A DNA stretch of 64,000 nt from Anatilimnocola aggregata (GTDB taxonomy: Bacteria > Planctomycetota > Planctomycetia > Pirellulales > Pirellulaceae): contig NZ_CP036274.1 in assembly GCF_007747655.1 (NCBI RefSeq), positions 5,828,001 through 5,892,000 on the forward strand, written 5' to 3'. Of this stretch, positions 1-7,490 are shown in pieces. Made by a program: the position numbers and the translations under genes. Positions within the stretch are counted from its first letter, which is position 1. Each line of letters starts with the position of its first letter. The notes beneath the pieces are model-generated. The model did not search any database, was not told the DNA's origin, and worked only from the letters and a program-made list of their open reading frames with translations.

Positions 1-231
1 AAGCCAGGAAAGTAGTGCGCCAACTTCCGTAGTTGGAAAAAGGTCGATCCGTATTGTCACGCCGTGGGTTAAGCGAGATGCTCGCAATACTTGAGCGTGA
101 TGGCTGGGTGGCGGTTTTTGTTCAAGCAATCTGACGATGCCATTCCGTGAACACACAGGCAGCGATCCTACTCGCATCAGGCAACGATATTTGCGATCAT
201 TGGCGGCAGTAAAACAACTCAGGGACGATCA
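1..231. other. left-edge stretch without a supported gene
   Basis: No convincing open reading frame starts or ends here. One short plus-strand reading around positions 86-138 (MLAILERDGWVAV) is reminiscent of the N-terminus of HicA-type toxins, but it stops after a few more codons. At most it is a decayed scrap. The last bases carry a GGGA-type ribosome binding site for the methyltransferase that starts at 232. Confidence 0.4.
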
Positions 232-1275
232 ATGAAGCCGCAATGCGAAGAGTGTCCGCTCACGTCGAAGGAACAGCAAGACGCCGTGATCGACGCCACG
301 ATCCGTGCTGCCTATCTCGACCCTCATTCGCCGACGTCGCATCGAGCAATTGCTTCGATGCTGCCTTCTTGGATCAAGGCCGATCACAAACGTGTTGGGC
401 GGCGAGTAGGGGAGCTTATTTCAACTGGGGCGTTGCCCCAATTAAATCGGCGAGTTGGGCTAGATGGAAAGCTGCGGCAAGGGAGGAAGATTCCAAGAGC
501 CGATGTCCCTGATGACTTCCAGCCGGAAGTGACCCTGCTCTGTGGTGATGCCGAGCAGCAACTGCGAACGTTGGACGATGATTCTGTGGATTGCTGCGTG
601 ACTTCGCCGCCATATTTTCTGCAGATGGATGTCTGCGCCGACCAGCAGATCGGACAGGAGCAAAGCGTCGATCAGTACATCGCCAGACTTGCGAAGGTCT
701 TCGACGAGGTTCGCCGCATCCTACGGCGAACCGGCACGCTCTGGATCAACATCGGCGATACGTTTCGTGATGGCCAGTCGTTGCTAGTTCCGCAACGACT
801 GGCCTTGGCGCTGACGGGCCGGGGCTGGAAACTGCGGGGCGAGATCATCGTCGAAAAGTCGAACCCAGCACCTCGTCGGTACGAAGGAAGGCTGTCTCCA
901 ACACACGAAACTCTGCTGGTTTTCGCTCTCAACGTGCCGCATTACTTTGACGTTGAATCATTACGACTCGATTTTGCAGATGAGCAGAACTGGGGTCTGG
1001 CTCGGCACCATGCTCCGATCCGAGGCACGGTCTGGCGATTTCCTCCTGTGCGCCATGAAGTCGGCGGTCATCCGGCCCCGATGCCGATTGAACTTGCACG
1101 GCATTGCGTCACTCTTGGTTGCCCTCCCGGCGGTACGGTTCTCGATCCCTTCCTGGGAATCGGCACGAGCCTGATCGCCGCCTTGGAGAACTATCGCCAC
1201 GGAGTCGGGATCGAACTCTCGCCGTATTACCTCTCCTTGGCCCGGCAGCGGCTTCCTCAGGCTTCAGTGGTCTAG
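232..1275 (+). CDS. beta-class site-specific DNA methyltransferase (orphan)
   Basis: Predicted SAM-dependent amino-methyltransferase (N4-cytosine or N6-adenine) of 347 residues. The catalytic motif IV is TSPPYF at residues 124-129. The SAM-binding motif I, LDPFLGIGTS, is at 304-313, so the order IV...I is that of the beta class. The first 100 residues are a separate, probably DNA-binding, helical region of unknown family. The ATG at 232 has GGGA eight bases upstream. The C-terminal block GGHPAPMPIELARHC recurs almost unchanged in the third domain of the protein at 1736-3889, so the two are related. No endonuclease lies beside it. SPPY is common in N4-cytosine enzymes, but the modified base cannot be fixed from sequence alone. 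Confidence 0.88.
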   Translation: MKPQCEECPLTSKEQQDAVIDATIRAAYLDPHSPTSHRAIASMLPSWIKADHKRVGRRVGELISTGALPQLNRRVGLDGKLRQGRKIPRADVPDDFQPEVTLLCGDAEQQLRTLDDDSVDCCVTSPPYFLQMDVCADQQIGQEQSVDQYIARLAKVFDEVRRILRRTGTLWINIGDTFRDGQSLLVPQRLALALTGRGWKLRGEIIVEKSNPAPRRYEGRLSPTHETLLVFALNVPHYFDVESLRLDFADEQNWGLARHHAPIRGTVWRFPPVRHEVGGHPAPMPIELARHCVTLGCPPGGTVLDPFLGIGTSLIAALENYRHGVGIELSPYYLSLARQRLPQASVV

Positions 1276-1315
1276 GACTCTCTGATAGGTCGTGCTCGGA
1301 AAGCGACCTAAACCT

Positions 1316-1340
1316 CGACACCACCTTCTTTTCGGTGTCG
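1316..1340 (+). terminator. possible weak hairpin terminator after the methyltransferase
   Basis: A 7-bp perfect stem (CGACACC / GGTGTCG) surrounds an 11-base pyrimidine-rich loop 40 bases after the stop codon. There is no T-run, so termination is only a guess. Confidence 0.3.
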
Positions 1341-1462
1341 GCAAGGCCAAACCTCGGCCCTCTTGACTCATTTCTGGATGAGTCTTCTGCAAGTTTGCGG
1401 CCTGTTGGCAGCGAGCCGAACTTGGGAGGCCGGGTTCGTCCTTCCCCATTTTTTCCAAAACT

Positions 1463-1701
1463 ACGACGGGCGTGTAGGAAATCAGAGAACCTGGGCAGTC
1501 GAGGCGAAAAAGTCCGGCCTCAGCGGGAGCAACGAATGGTCATCAAAGCAAAGTTCGGGGAAATCGGCCTCTTGCCCAGCTTATCGAGCAAGCACGACGG
1601 GTGTGTAGGAAATCAGAAAACTTGGGTGGTCCAAGTTGATTCCTTCCCCCCTTTTTCCAAGTTACGACGGGTGTCAAGAAATTCAGAAAACCTGGGCAGT
1701 C
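1463..1701 (+). repeat. three 38-bp direct repeats upstream of the ParB-methyltransferase gene
   Basis: Copies lie at 1463-1500, 1594-1631 and 1664-1701. Each starts ACGACGGGYGT, continues through an AAATCAGARAAC-like centre and ends CCTGGGCAGTC or a close variant. Copies 1 and 3 also share a pyrimidine-rich leader (CCTTCCCC...TTTTTCCAA) just upstream. The last copy ends 34 bases before the ATG at 1736. The 460-bp stretch between the two methyltransferase genes holds no credible gene, so the repeats are its main content. They may be operator sites or a centromere-like array for the ParB-like protein they precede; that role is inference. Confidence 0.75.
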
Positions 1702-1735
1702 CAGGCCAAGAAACCACACGAAAGGAACCAGTTTG

Positions 1736-3889
1736 ATGAACGTGAACAAGTACGACTCTCACCCCGCCGCCAACATTTTCCCCATCGCCAACGGCCCCGA
1801 ACTTGATAAACTTGCCGCCGACATCAAGGCGAACGGCCAGCATCACCCAATTGTTCTCCACGAGGGCAAGATTCTGGATGGACGCCGCCGCTACCTCGCC
1901 TGCTTGAAGGCGGAGATCGAGCCAAAATTTTTGGCTTGGGATGGCAAAGGCTCGCCGCTCGATTACGTGATTTCCACGAACGTGCATCGACGCCACCTTT
2001 CGTCGAGTCAGCGTGCAATCGTCGCTTTGCGTATGTTGCCGTTGTTGGCCGAAGAAGCCAAAGAACGCCAGCGGCAATCCAATGGCCGAGGCAAAAAGGG
2101 AGCGCAGAAATGCGCTGGCACGAAGGGCAAGGCCGCTTCGATTGCGGCGAAGTTAGTGGGGTGCTGTCCTCGTTTAGTCGAACAGGCAAAGTCCATTCAA
2201 GCGTCTCGTCCCAAGCTGATTGAGCAAGTGGAATCGGGAGCGGTGACGATTTCCCACGCTGTTGCCGCCCTCCAAAGTGTCGATCAGTCGGAGGCGCAGG
2301 AAGGCCCCCAAGATTTGCAGGCACCTGAGAATCAGATGATTCTTGCTCGGTCAATCAAAGGGGCTGGTGGCAAACGCAATCAACTCGATCTTTACCAGAC
2401 TCCTCGGCATGCAATCGCTTCGCTTTTGCACCGGGAAGAATTTACTGGTCTGACGTGGGAACCGGCAACGGGCGATGGGCGCATCGCTGAAATGCTGCGA
2501 ACTGCTCGCTACGAAGTTGTGGAATCTGATTTGAGTAGCGGCACCGACTTCTTAGAGGACGAACGGCAAGTTGACAACGTGGTAACGAACCCGCCATATA
2601 GCCACAAGAACGAGTTCATCCATCACGCAAAGAAGTGCGCTGCCAACAAGATTGCGCTGCTGCTTCCGATTGATGGACTCGACACGATTGGGCGGTACGA
2701 TCTTTACCAGGATACAGAGTTTCCGCTGAAGGCGATCTACGTCTTTTCCAAGCGACTGCAGTTCGACGAATCCCGAAGCCATCAGGGAATGATGACGCAT
2801 GCTTGGTTTGTCTGGGACCGGCAGCACGTTGGCGAACCGGTCATCCGTTGGATTCCCCCAAACGAAACAGCAACTACGATGATCGTGGCGAAAGCTGAGG
2901 AGGCTCCCGAGTCACGAGTTCGGCAAAGTATTCCCGCACTTCCGCCAACCACTCCGTCATTGCGTATTGCCTCCAATCCCGACGGCTTCCGGTCCAAGGT
3001 GGAGTATCACTGTGGCGACTCACAGCAGGTGCTTCGTACCTTGCCAGCCGATTCAGTTGATTGTTGCGTCACAAGTGTGCCGTACTACCTGCTTCGGGAT
3101 TACGAATGCGAGGGACAATACGGCCTTGAGCCAAGCGTAGGCGATTGGGTCGAGAACCAGCTAAATGTCTTTCGAGAAGTGCGCCGAGTGCTTCGTGACA
3201 GCGGCACTTGCTGGATTAACGTCGGTGATCCCTATGCCTATGGCACCGGGTCATTCAACTCTCACGGTCGAGATAAACATTGGACCTCAGGCATCGCTGA
3301 AGCTCGTCGCAAGATGGCACGGAGCCGCCCAGTCCACCCGAAGAGCCTCATGTTCGCCCCTCACCGGCTTGCAGTTGCACTTGCCGAGGACGGATGGATC
3401 GGTCGGGCAGAGATCATCTTGCAGAAGTACGGTGTCGATGGTTGCAAGGATCGTCCAGTCCGCTGTCACGAGTACCTTTACCTGTTCACGAAAACGGATG
3501 ACTACCACTTTGATTCCGATTGTCTGCGAGTTCCCTATGCCCCCAAGACATCGGCACGAGGTCACTCTGCCTCGCCACGTCGCCGGAAGTCTGAGTCACG
3601 TAAACCCGCATTTGAGCTTCACCCTCTCGGCAAACTTCGTGGCTCAGTTTGGAACGCTGGCCGGGCATCAGGCGCTGGAGGTCATCCAGCGCCGATGCCG
3701 CTGCAGATCGCCGTCGATTGTGTTCGAGCGGGGTGCCCGGAAGGCGGAACGGTGCTCGAACCATTTTTGGGTAGCGGGACGACTGCAGTTGCCTGCGTCG
3801 AGAATGGTCGGCACTGCATCGGAATCGACCTGAACCGCAGTTACCTGGACATCGCTATGAAACGAGTGCCTGGGTCGAGGATCATTTGA
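1736..3889 (+). CDS. ParB-like domain fused to two DNA methyltransferase domains
   Basis: A 717-residue three-part protein. Residues 1-100 are a ParB/Srx-like domain with ILDGRRRYLAC near 46-56. Residues about 215-385 are a methyltransferase-like domain with motif I EPATGDG (242-248) before motif IV TNPPYS (284-289). Residues about 420-717 are a beta-class methyltransferase with motif IV before motif I (LEPFLGSGTT, 674-683). In this last domain motif IV reads TSVPYY (446-451) instead of the usual S-P-P-Y. A TTG just upstream is in frame, but ATG 1736 sits seven bases after AAAGGAA and is preferred. ParB-methyltransferase fusions are known from phages and mobile elements, where they usually lack a restriction partner. 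None is seen here. A strong terminator follows. Confidence 0.85.
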   Translation: MNVNKYDSHPAANIFPIANGPELDKLAADIKANGQHHPIVLHEGKILDGRRRYLACLKAEIEPKFLAWDGKGSPLDYVISTNVHRRHLSSSQRAIVALRMLPLLAEEAKERQRQSNGRGKKGAQKCAGTKGKAASIAAKLVGCCPRLVEQAKSIQASRPKLIEQVESGAVTISHAVAALQSVDQSEAQEGPQDLQAPENQMILARSIKGAGGKRNQLDLYQTPRHAIASLLHREEFTGLTWEPATGDGRIAEMLRTARYEVVESDLSSGTDFLEDERQVDNVVTNPPYSHKNEFIHHAKKCAANKIALLLPIDGLDTIGRYDLYQDTEFPLKAIYVFSKRLQFDESRSHQGMMTHAWFVWDRQHVGEPVIRWIPPNETATTMIVAKAEEAPESRVRQSIPALPPTTPSLRIASNPDGFRSKVEYHCGDSQQVLRTLPADSVDCCVTSVPYYLLRDYECEGQYGLEPSVGDWVENQLNVFREVRRVLRDSGTCWINVGDPYAYGTGSFNSHGRDKHWTSGIAEARRKMARSRPVHPKSLMFAPHRLAVALAEDGWIGRAEIILQKYGVDGCKDRPVRCHEYLYLFTKTDDYHFDSDCLRVPYAPKTSARGHSASPRRRKSESRKPAFELHPLGKLRGSVWNAGRASGAGGHPAPMPLQIAVDCVRAGCPEGGTVLEPFLGSGTTAVACVENGRHCIGIDLNRSYLDIAMKRVPGSRII

Positions 3890-3928
3890 TCGACTTGACG
3901 CTAACGCACAAACACTTGCCAAACAACT

Positions 3929-3952
3929 CCTCGCTTGTCAGCGAGGTTTTTT
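3929..3952 (+). terminator. rho-independent terminator
   Basis: A perfect 7-bp stem CCTCGCT / AGCGAGG with a TGTC loop is followed by six T residues, 40 bases after the stop of the ParB-methyltransferase gene. Confidence 0.85.
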
Positions 3953-3996
3953 ATTGCCTTGTTTTCTATTTTTCACATCCGAAGGAGAACGACCGA

Positions 3997-4422
3997 ATGA
4001 GTAAGCGATTCAAATTAGAGAGATTAGTAGGCGAGGTTTTCGAGCACCTGGGCAAAGTTGCGGGAGCGATCCCGCCACTGAACCGTGAAGATGCGATCCC
4101 GTTTCGAGTGGGAACCGTATGTCCAGCAACTGCCGAGTTCCCCGCATGGGCAGATATGATCGTGCGAACCCGCATCAGGACTCGCATCAATCCCGACATT
4201 TGCCAACCGCCGTTCTTTCGGTTGTTTGATGTCGTGGCGACCATTGCTCGAAACGAGCAACGACTTCTTGCAATCGACGATGACTCGCCCGAAAAAGTCA
4301 CTGCCAAGTTCCAAGGGCAGGTCTTCTATTTCTGGCCTGCATGGATCGGCGATGTTCGGGCGATCATGGTGGATACCGAGGAGCGGATTCTCAAGTGGAA
4401 TCCCAACTTTGAACACAACTGA
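3997..4422 (+). CDS. hypothetical protein, 141 residues
   Basis: Not recognised. The ATG at 3997 follows AAGGAG by nine bases, and the frame upstream runs back into the terminator, so this start is preferred. It encodes a soluble, mixed-charge protein with no signal peptide, membrane segment or known motif. The C-terminal half is rich in aromatic residues (QVFYFWPAWIGD near 107-118). It is the first of three small plus-strand genes (3997, 4639, 5075), each with its own strong ribosome binding site. Hairpins in front of and behind it suggest it is transcribed alone. Confidence 0.65.
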   Translation: MSKRFKLERLVGEVFEHLGKVAGAIPPLNREDAIPFRVGTVCPATAEFPAWADMIVRTRIRTRINPDICQPPFFRLFDVVATIARNEQRLLAIDDDSPEKVTAKFQGQVFYFWPAWIGDVRAIMVDTEERILKWNPNFEHN

Positions 4423-4452
4423 TCGCTGAACGACAAACCGAAACACAAAAAC

Positions 4453-4477
4453 GCCACGCCGCAAGCGTGGCTTTTTT
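4453..4477 (+). terminator. rho-independent terminator 1 of a tandem pair
   Basis: A 7-bp perfect stem GCCACGC / GCGTGGC with a 5-base loop is followed by TTTTTT. It lies 30 bases after the stop of the 141-residue protein. Confidence 0.85.
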
Positions 4478-4544
4478 GTTGAAAGAGAGAAGTTGAAGGT
4501 CGAAGTCGAAGGTTGATTGAAGTCGGTTCAGTACGAAGAACAAA

Positions 4545-4577
4545 ACAAACCACGCCATCAAGCGTGGTTTGTTTGTT
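4545..4577 (+). terminator. hairpin 2 of a tandem pair
   Basis: An 11-bp perfect stem ACAAACCACGC / GCGTGGTTTGT has a 6-base loop and a TTGTTG tail. Its core CCACGC/GCGTGG is the same as in the hairpin 90 bases upstream, although the flanking bases differ. Confidence 0.7.
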
Positions 4578-4638
4578 GACTTAGAGAAGCCGTATGTCGT
4601 TAGTACATTACTTTTACTTGTTGAAAAGGAGCGAGACA

Positions 4639-5019
4639 ATGAGCAAGTCCAAGCGGAACCGGAAGTGGCAGGCAGCGGAGAAGGTAATGCGGCAGTCGAT
4701 CCGTCAGCGGAAGCCGATGCTGCACGGATTCGAGAACGAGGAGTTAGGTAGGTTATATCCCACGGAGCGGGCCATAACCGCCATGACGTTTGCGATTGCG
4801 GATTCGACCGGTAAATCGCTGGAAGACTCGGCAATTGCGGCCGTGCTGGAACTAATGAGCCACGGTCGCAGTGTATATCAGGAGCAACTACAGTTCTACG
4901 ATATCGCCCAAGCCGAAGTGACTTGCTTTGGGGATGACGACAATCCGAAGCTGAGCATTCACTACGCCATTTGTGATGGCGTGTTGTTCGCTGACCTTAA
5001 GCCGTGGTTCGCCTACTAA
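4639..5019 (+). CDS. hypothetical protein, 126 residues
   Basis: Not recognised. ATG 4639 follows AAGGAG by seven bases; an earlier in-frame ATG at 4594 has no such site and starts inside the hairpin region. The N-terminus is strongly basic (MSKSKRNRKWQAAEKVMRQS). The rest is a compact soluble domain with hydrophobic helices around residues 45-75. The stop is followed by a CTAACCCA...CTTTTT string that recurs after the next gene. Its position among methyltransferases and other small genes suggests an element-borne accessory gene. Confidence 0.6.
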   Translation: MSKSKRNRKWQAAEKVMRQSIRQRKPMLHGFENEELGRLYPTERAITAMTFAIADSTGKSLEDSAIAAVLELMSHGRSVYQEQLQFYDIAQAEVTCFGDDDNPKLSIHYAICDGVLFADLKPWFAY

Positions 5020-5074
5020 CCCAACTTTTTTCCGAGAGAATCACGATCCATTTTTCACAAACAAGAGGAAACGA

Positions 5075-5479
5075 ATGAACACGATTTTGAAGATCATCAA
5101 GAAGGTTGCGAAGAAGATCAGCACGAAGAAGACTAGCAAGAAGGCCAGGGCGAAAGCGCCGCCGAAGACAACCATCGCCGACTATTTGTACGGTTGCGAT
5201 GGCGGCAAGATCGCTTACGTGGCCGATGCAATGGTGAAGGCTGCGCCACATGGCAAAGTCACGCTCGCAGAGTTCAAGGCTGCGCTTGAAGGGGCGATGA
5301 AACACGATGGGAGCAACGCATTCTCAATCGTCCAAGAGGCTATCGAAAATGATGACGACGACGATACTGACACCTACGACGAAATCTCGTGGGGACTCGA
5401 CAATCTTGAGCAGGTCATCGACGAATACGGCTACGGCGAACAGGCCCTCGTCACAGACGAGTTCAAGTGGGACGACTAA
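5075..5479 (+). CDS. hypothetical protein with lysine-rich start and acidic middle
   Basis: A 134-residue protein of unknown family. Residues 1-33 are dominated by Lys, Arg and Ala, like a histone-type or DNA-contacting tail. Residues 35-88 form a helical domain (IADYLYGCDGGKIAYVADAM). Residues 94-105 are an acidic run (NDDDDDTDTYDE). ATG 5075 has AGAGGA seven bases upstream. The upstream in-frame extension has no ribosome binding site and overlaps the previous gene. The opposed charge of the two ends could allow DNA or protein binding, but no function can be named. Confidence 0.6.
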   Translation: MNTILKIIKKVAKKISTKKTSKKARAKAPPKTTIADYLYGCDGGKIAYVADAMVKAAPHGKVTLAEFKAALEGAMKHDGSNAFSIVQEAIENDDDDDTDTYDEISWGLDNLEQVIDEYGYGEQALVTDEFKWDD

Positions 5480-5582
5480 CCCAGACTTTTTGGCTACGGC
5501 CACAAGAGCACAAGGAGCAGCCCGAGGAAGAACCCGACGGCTGCGAGCAAAATCGGCAGACGTTCATTCCGCCCCTTTGGTT

Positions 5583-5789
5583 TCAACAGGCAAGAAGCGA
5601 ATACCGAGCGCCTCTTCGTTGCTCGTAAAGAATTTGATCGTAAGCGGCGACGACCAATCGCCAAACTCCCTCAACTATTTCCTGCCCAATCCGCAGAACA
5701 GCTTCCTGCCGCTCTGCCGGATCGCAGTAATTGTCGCCAAGCGCTTCCTCAACCAGAGCAAGCGTCGTCTCGGGAGTCAATTCGGGCAT
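5583..5789 (-). CDS. hypothetical protein, 68 residues (last gene of a four-gene operon)
   Basis: Not recognised; a small, acidic, helical protein. It is the last gene of a tightly packed minus-strand operon, three bases after the stop of the gene before it. Its GGAGGG ribosome binding site lies about 17 bases upstream, farther than usual. A small hairpin (GCATAC / GTATGC, 5786-5802) covers the start codon, which suggests expression coupled to translation of the preceding gene. The family and role are unknown. Confidence 0.5.
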   Translation of the reverse strand: MPELTPETTLALVEEALGDNYCDPAERQEAVLRIGQEIVEGVWRLVVAAYDQILYEQRRGARYSLLAC

Positions 5790-5792
5790 ACG

Positions 5793-6125
5793 TTATGTAT
5801 GCGTCGATCCCTCCACTTCCTCCGCTACCTCGGCTTCTTCGGCTTCCAACTCAGCAAGTATTTCTGCCGCTCGTTTCTCGCCGACTGTGTATTCCAGCCA
5901 CTCGTAGTGGCTGCATATCTTGTCAATCGACAAAGCTGGTAAATCAAGTACCGCCCGCCCGATTGAGCGTCCGCCACGCTCTCTCTCAAGTTCTTCAGGC
6001 GTGAACCCCCACGTCCACCAGTCCCACTCGTCCTCGGCAGCGGAGATAATGTCATATTCACCGATTTGCGCTCCATCGTTGTATCCGTCGATGAATGCCC
6101 TGTCTGCATCCGCTAACTCTGTCAT
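5793..6125 (-). CDS. acidic hypothetical protein, 110 residues
   Basis: Not recognised. A very acidic protein with tryptophan-rich DEWDWWTWGFTPEELERERG (about residues 32-51) and a Glu/Ala-rich C-terminal helix (EILAELEAEEAEVAEEVE) that could be a coiled coil. Its ATG overlaps the stop of the gene upstream by four bases (ATGA), so the two are translationally coupled. It is the third gene of the minus-strand operon 6786-5583. The high acidity resembles that of small phage or anti-restriction proteins, but that is only an analogy. Confidence 0.55.
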   Translation of the reverse strand: MTELADADRAFIDGYNDGAQIGEYDIISAAEDEWDWWTWGFTPEELERERGGRSIGRAVLDLPALSIDKICSHYEWLEYTVGEKRAAEILAELEAEEAEVAEEVEGSTHT

Positions 6126-6388
6126 CCCTTTGCCACCTTCCCCGACCTTACGCCGATTAAGACTCCATTCCTGTAGACTTGGGCGAGGTCATCATCAACC
6201 GTTATCGGCGGGAAGTTTTCATTCTGCTTCACAAGTGCGTGAGCCTTCTTCTCGCCGTGGCGCTGGACGAAGCTATCCTTGATCGCCCTCACCCATTGAG
6301 TAGCGCCGTCAATCTTCACCAGCAATTGCCAGTGATTTGGGAATGCCCGCATGGTCACGGGCCTGCCGTTGATTAGTTCATCCTTCAT
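6122..6388 (-). CDS. hypothetical protein, 88 residues
   Basis: Not recognised. The preferred start at 6388 has GAGG eight bases upstream and overlaps the stop of the preceding gene by four bases (ATGA). A longer version starting at 6430 would overlap that gene extensively. The sequence looks like a small beta-rich fold (HWQLLVKIDGATQWVRAIKD, then a basic helix). It is the second gene of the four-gene operon. Confidence 0.55.
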   Translation of the reverse strand: MKDELINGRPVTMRAFPNHWQLLVKIDGATQWVRAIKDSFVQRHGEKKAHALVKQNENFPPITVDDDLAQVYRNGVLIGVRSGKVAKG

Positions 6389-6786
6389 GCTGCCACCTCG
6401 GATGCCGCTTTCACCATCGACCGAAACCACCGATTTGCCTTATTTCCGACGAGCGACACACCGACGGAATAGCCAAACTTAGCGCACACATCTAGTGTTG
6501 CCCGCTGCCAGTTGTCTGGCCCGTTGCCGTCGAATACGATCTTCTCTCCTGTCGCCTCACACCGAACCCGCATTCGAGATTTCGGATTGCCGCCAGTCTC
6601 CCATCTAATCGACATGAGGTCGTAGTCACCGGTGCTCGCTGATATGACACCTGTTACTTTGTCCCCACGGTCAAGGTCAATTGTGAAGATGCACTCTGCG
6701 CCCTCGTCCTCTGGCGGCATCTCGTGTACTGTCACTTCGACACCGGAAACGAATGCTTCTCGTTTGTTTCGTTTATCTGTAGTCAT
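6385..6786 (-). CDS. hypothetical protein, first gene of four-gene operon
   Basis: A 133-residue soluble protein of unknown family. ATG 6786 follows an AAAGGT ribosome binding site by about ten bases. It is rich in short beta-strand-like stretches (ECIFTIDLDRGDKVTGVISA) and ends in a basic region with KANRWFRSMVKAASE. It overlaps the next gene by four bases, so the operon runs 6786 to 5583 with couplings ATGA, ATGA and a 3-base gap. About 100 bases upstream hold the presumed promoter, where no clear -35/-10 pair is visible. Confidence 0.55.
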   Translation of the reverse strand: MTTDKRNKREAFVSGVEVTVHEMPPEDEGAECIFTIDLDRGDKVTGVISASTGDYDLMSIRWETGGNPKSRMRVRCEATGEKIVFDGNGPDNWQRATLDVCAKFGYSVGVSLVGNKANRWFRSMVKAASEVAA

Positions 6787-6920
6787 TTGTGTGTTTACCT
6801 TTCTGTTGACTTATCATCTGACCTAGAATGGTAGATCAGGTTATATGTTTAGCATGCTCTCGGACCATACACTAATATCGGCTTGAGGACTGCTGCGACT
6901 TTAGTACGGCCACTCTATAT

Positions 6921-7211
6921 TTACGGCACTCCGCTGCCACCTGAATCGTTGTTCAATGAATTGCTCGTCATAACACATTGCGCCGACGCCGGGAGTCGAG
7001 TGCTGCCCCGGCCATCGCATAGAGCGTATGCACGAACCAGAGCGTTGACGATCCGGGCTGACTCACGAGATGAGCAGCCCGGAATGTGCTTCTCATTGCA
7101 CTGCGTTGCGCATTCGTACAGCGGCATTATGACCGCCTTCCATTCTTTGCAGTAACTCATTTTGGCGGCTTGCCGGATAGCTTTTACCAACATCTCACGG
7201 GATTCGGGCAT
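6921..7211 (-). CDS. doubtful small hypothetical protein, 96 residues
   Basis: A possible gene in the 700-bp stretch between the minus-strand operon and the Dam-like methyltransferase. ATG 7211 has GGAG about ten bases upstream. The first 70 residues read like a protein with several cysteines (YECATQCNEKHIPGCSS). The C-terminal part is of low quality, and a plus-strand frame of similar length overlaps it, so it may be non-coding. The remainder (7212-7490) shows nothing recognisable. Confidence 0.3.
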   Translation of the reverse strand: MPESREMLVKAIRQAAKMSYCKEWKAVIMPLYECATQCNEKHIPGCSSRESARIVNALVRAYALCDGRGSTRLPASAQCVMTSNSLNNDSGGSGVP

Positions 7212-7490
7212 GGCTTTTTTGCTCCAACAACGGTGTGTGGCTACAGACAGAACACTAGGTCCACATGGTATCTCGTGTCGACCACGTTCCTAATACCGCT
7301 GTAGGTGAGTCTCTTAGCCCACGGAATAGGCATGCCTGGGAGTTTATCTCGTGATTGCTCGGTTTTTCTGACTAAACACCTGCAACGGACAGCAGAACAC
7401 TGATATTAGGTAACACACGCTCCGTCGTTTAGAGTGTTTCCAGCCGACACGCTTTGTGCCTGCAAAAAATTACTAACACGAGTGAATCAG

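Noticed and set aside
80-150. HicA-toxin-like N-terminus (LAILERDGWVAV)
   Set aside because: Only about a dozen residues match before the frame diverges and stops; too short to call even a pseudogene.
1463-1701. CRISPR array
   Set aside because: Only three copies with unequal spacers (93 and 32 bp), imperfect repeats and no cas genes.
1104-1736. 210-residue plus-strand frame between the methyltransferases
   Set aside because: It starts inside the first methyltransferase gene and translates the 38-bp DNA repeats; the repeats explain the sequence better than coding does.
5307-5942. 211-residue plus-strand frame
   Set aside because: It overlaps a well-supported plus gene and two operon genes on the other strand, and its composition is Ser/Thr/Arg-rich like a shadow frame.
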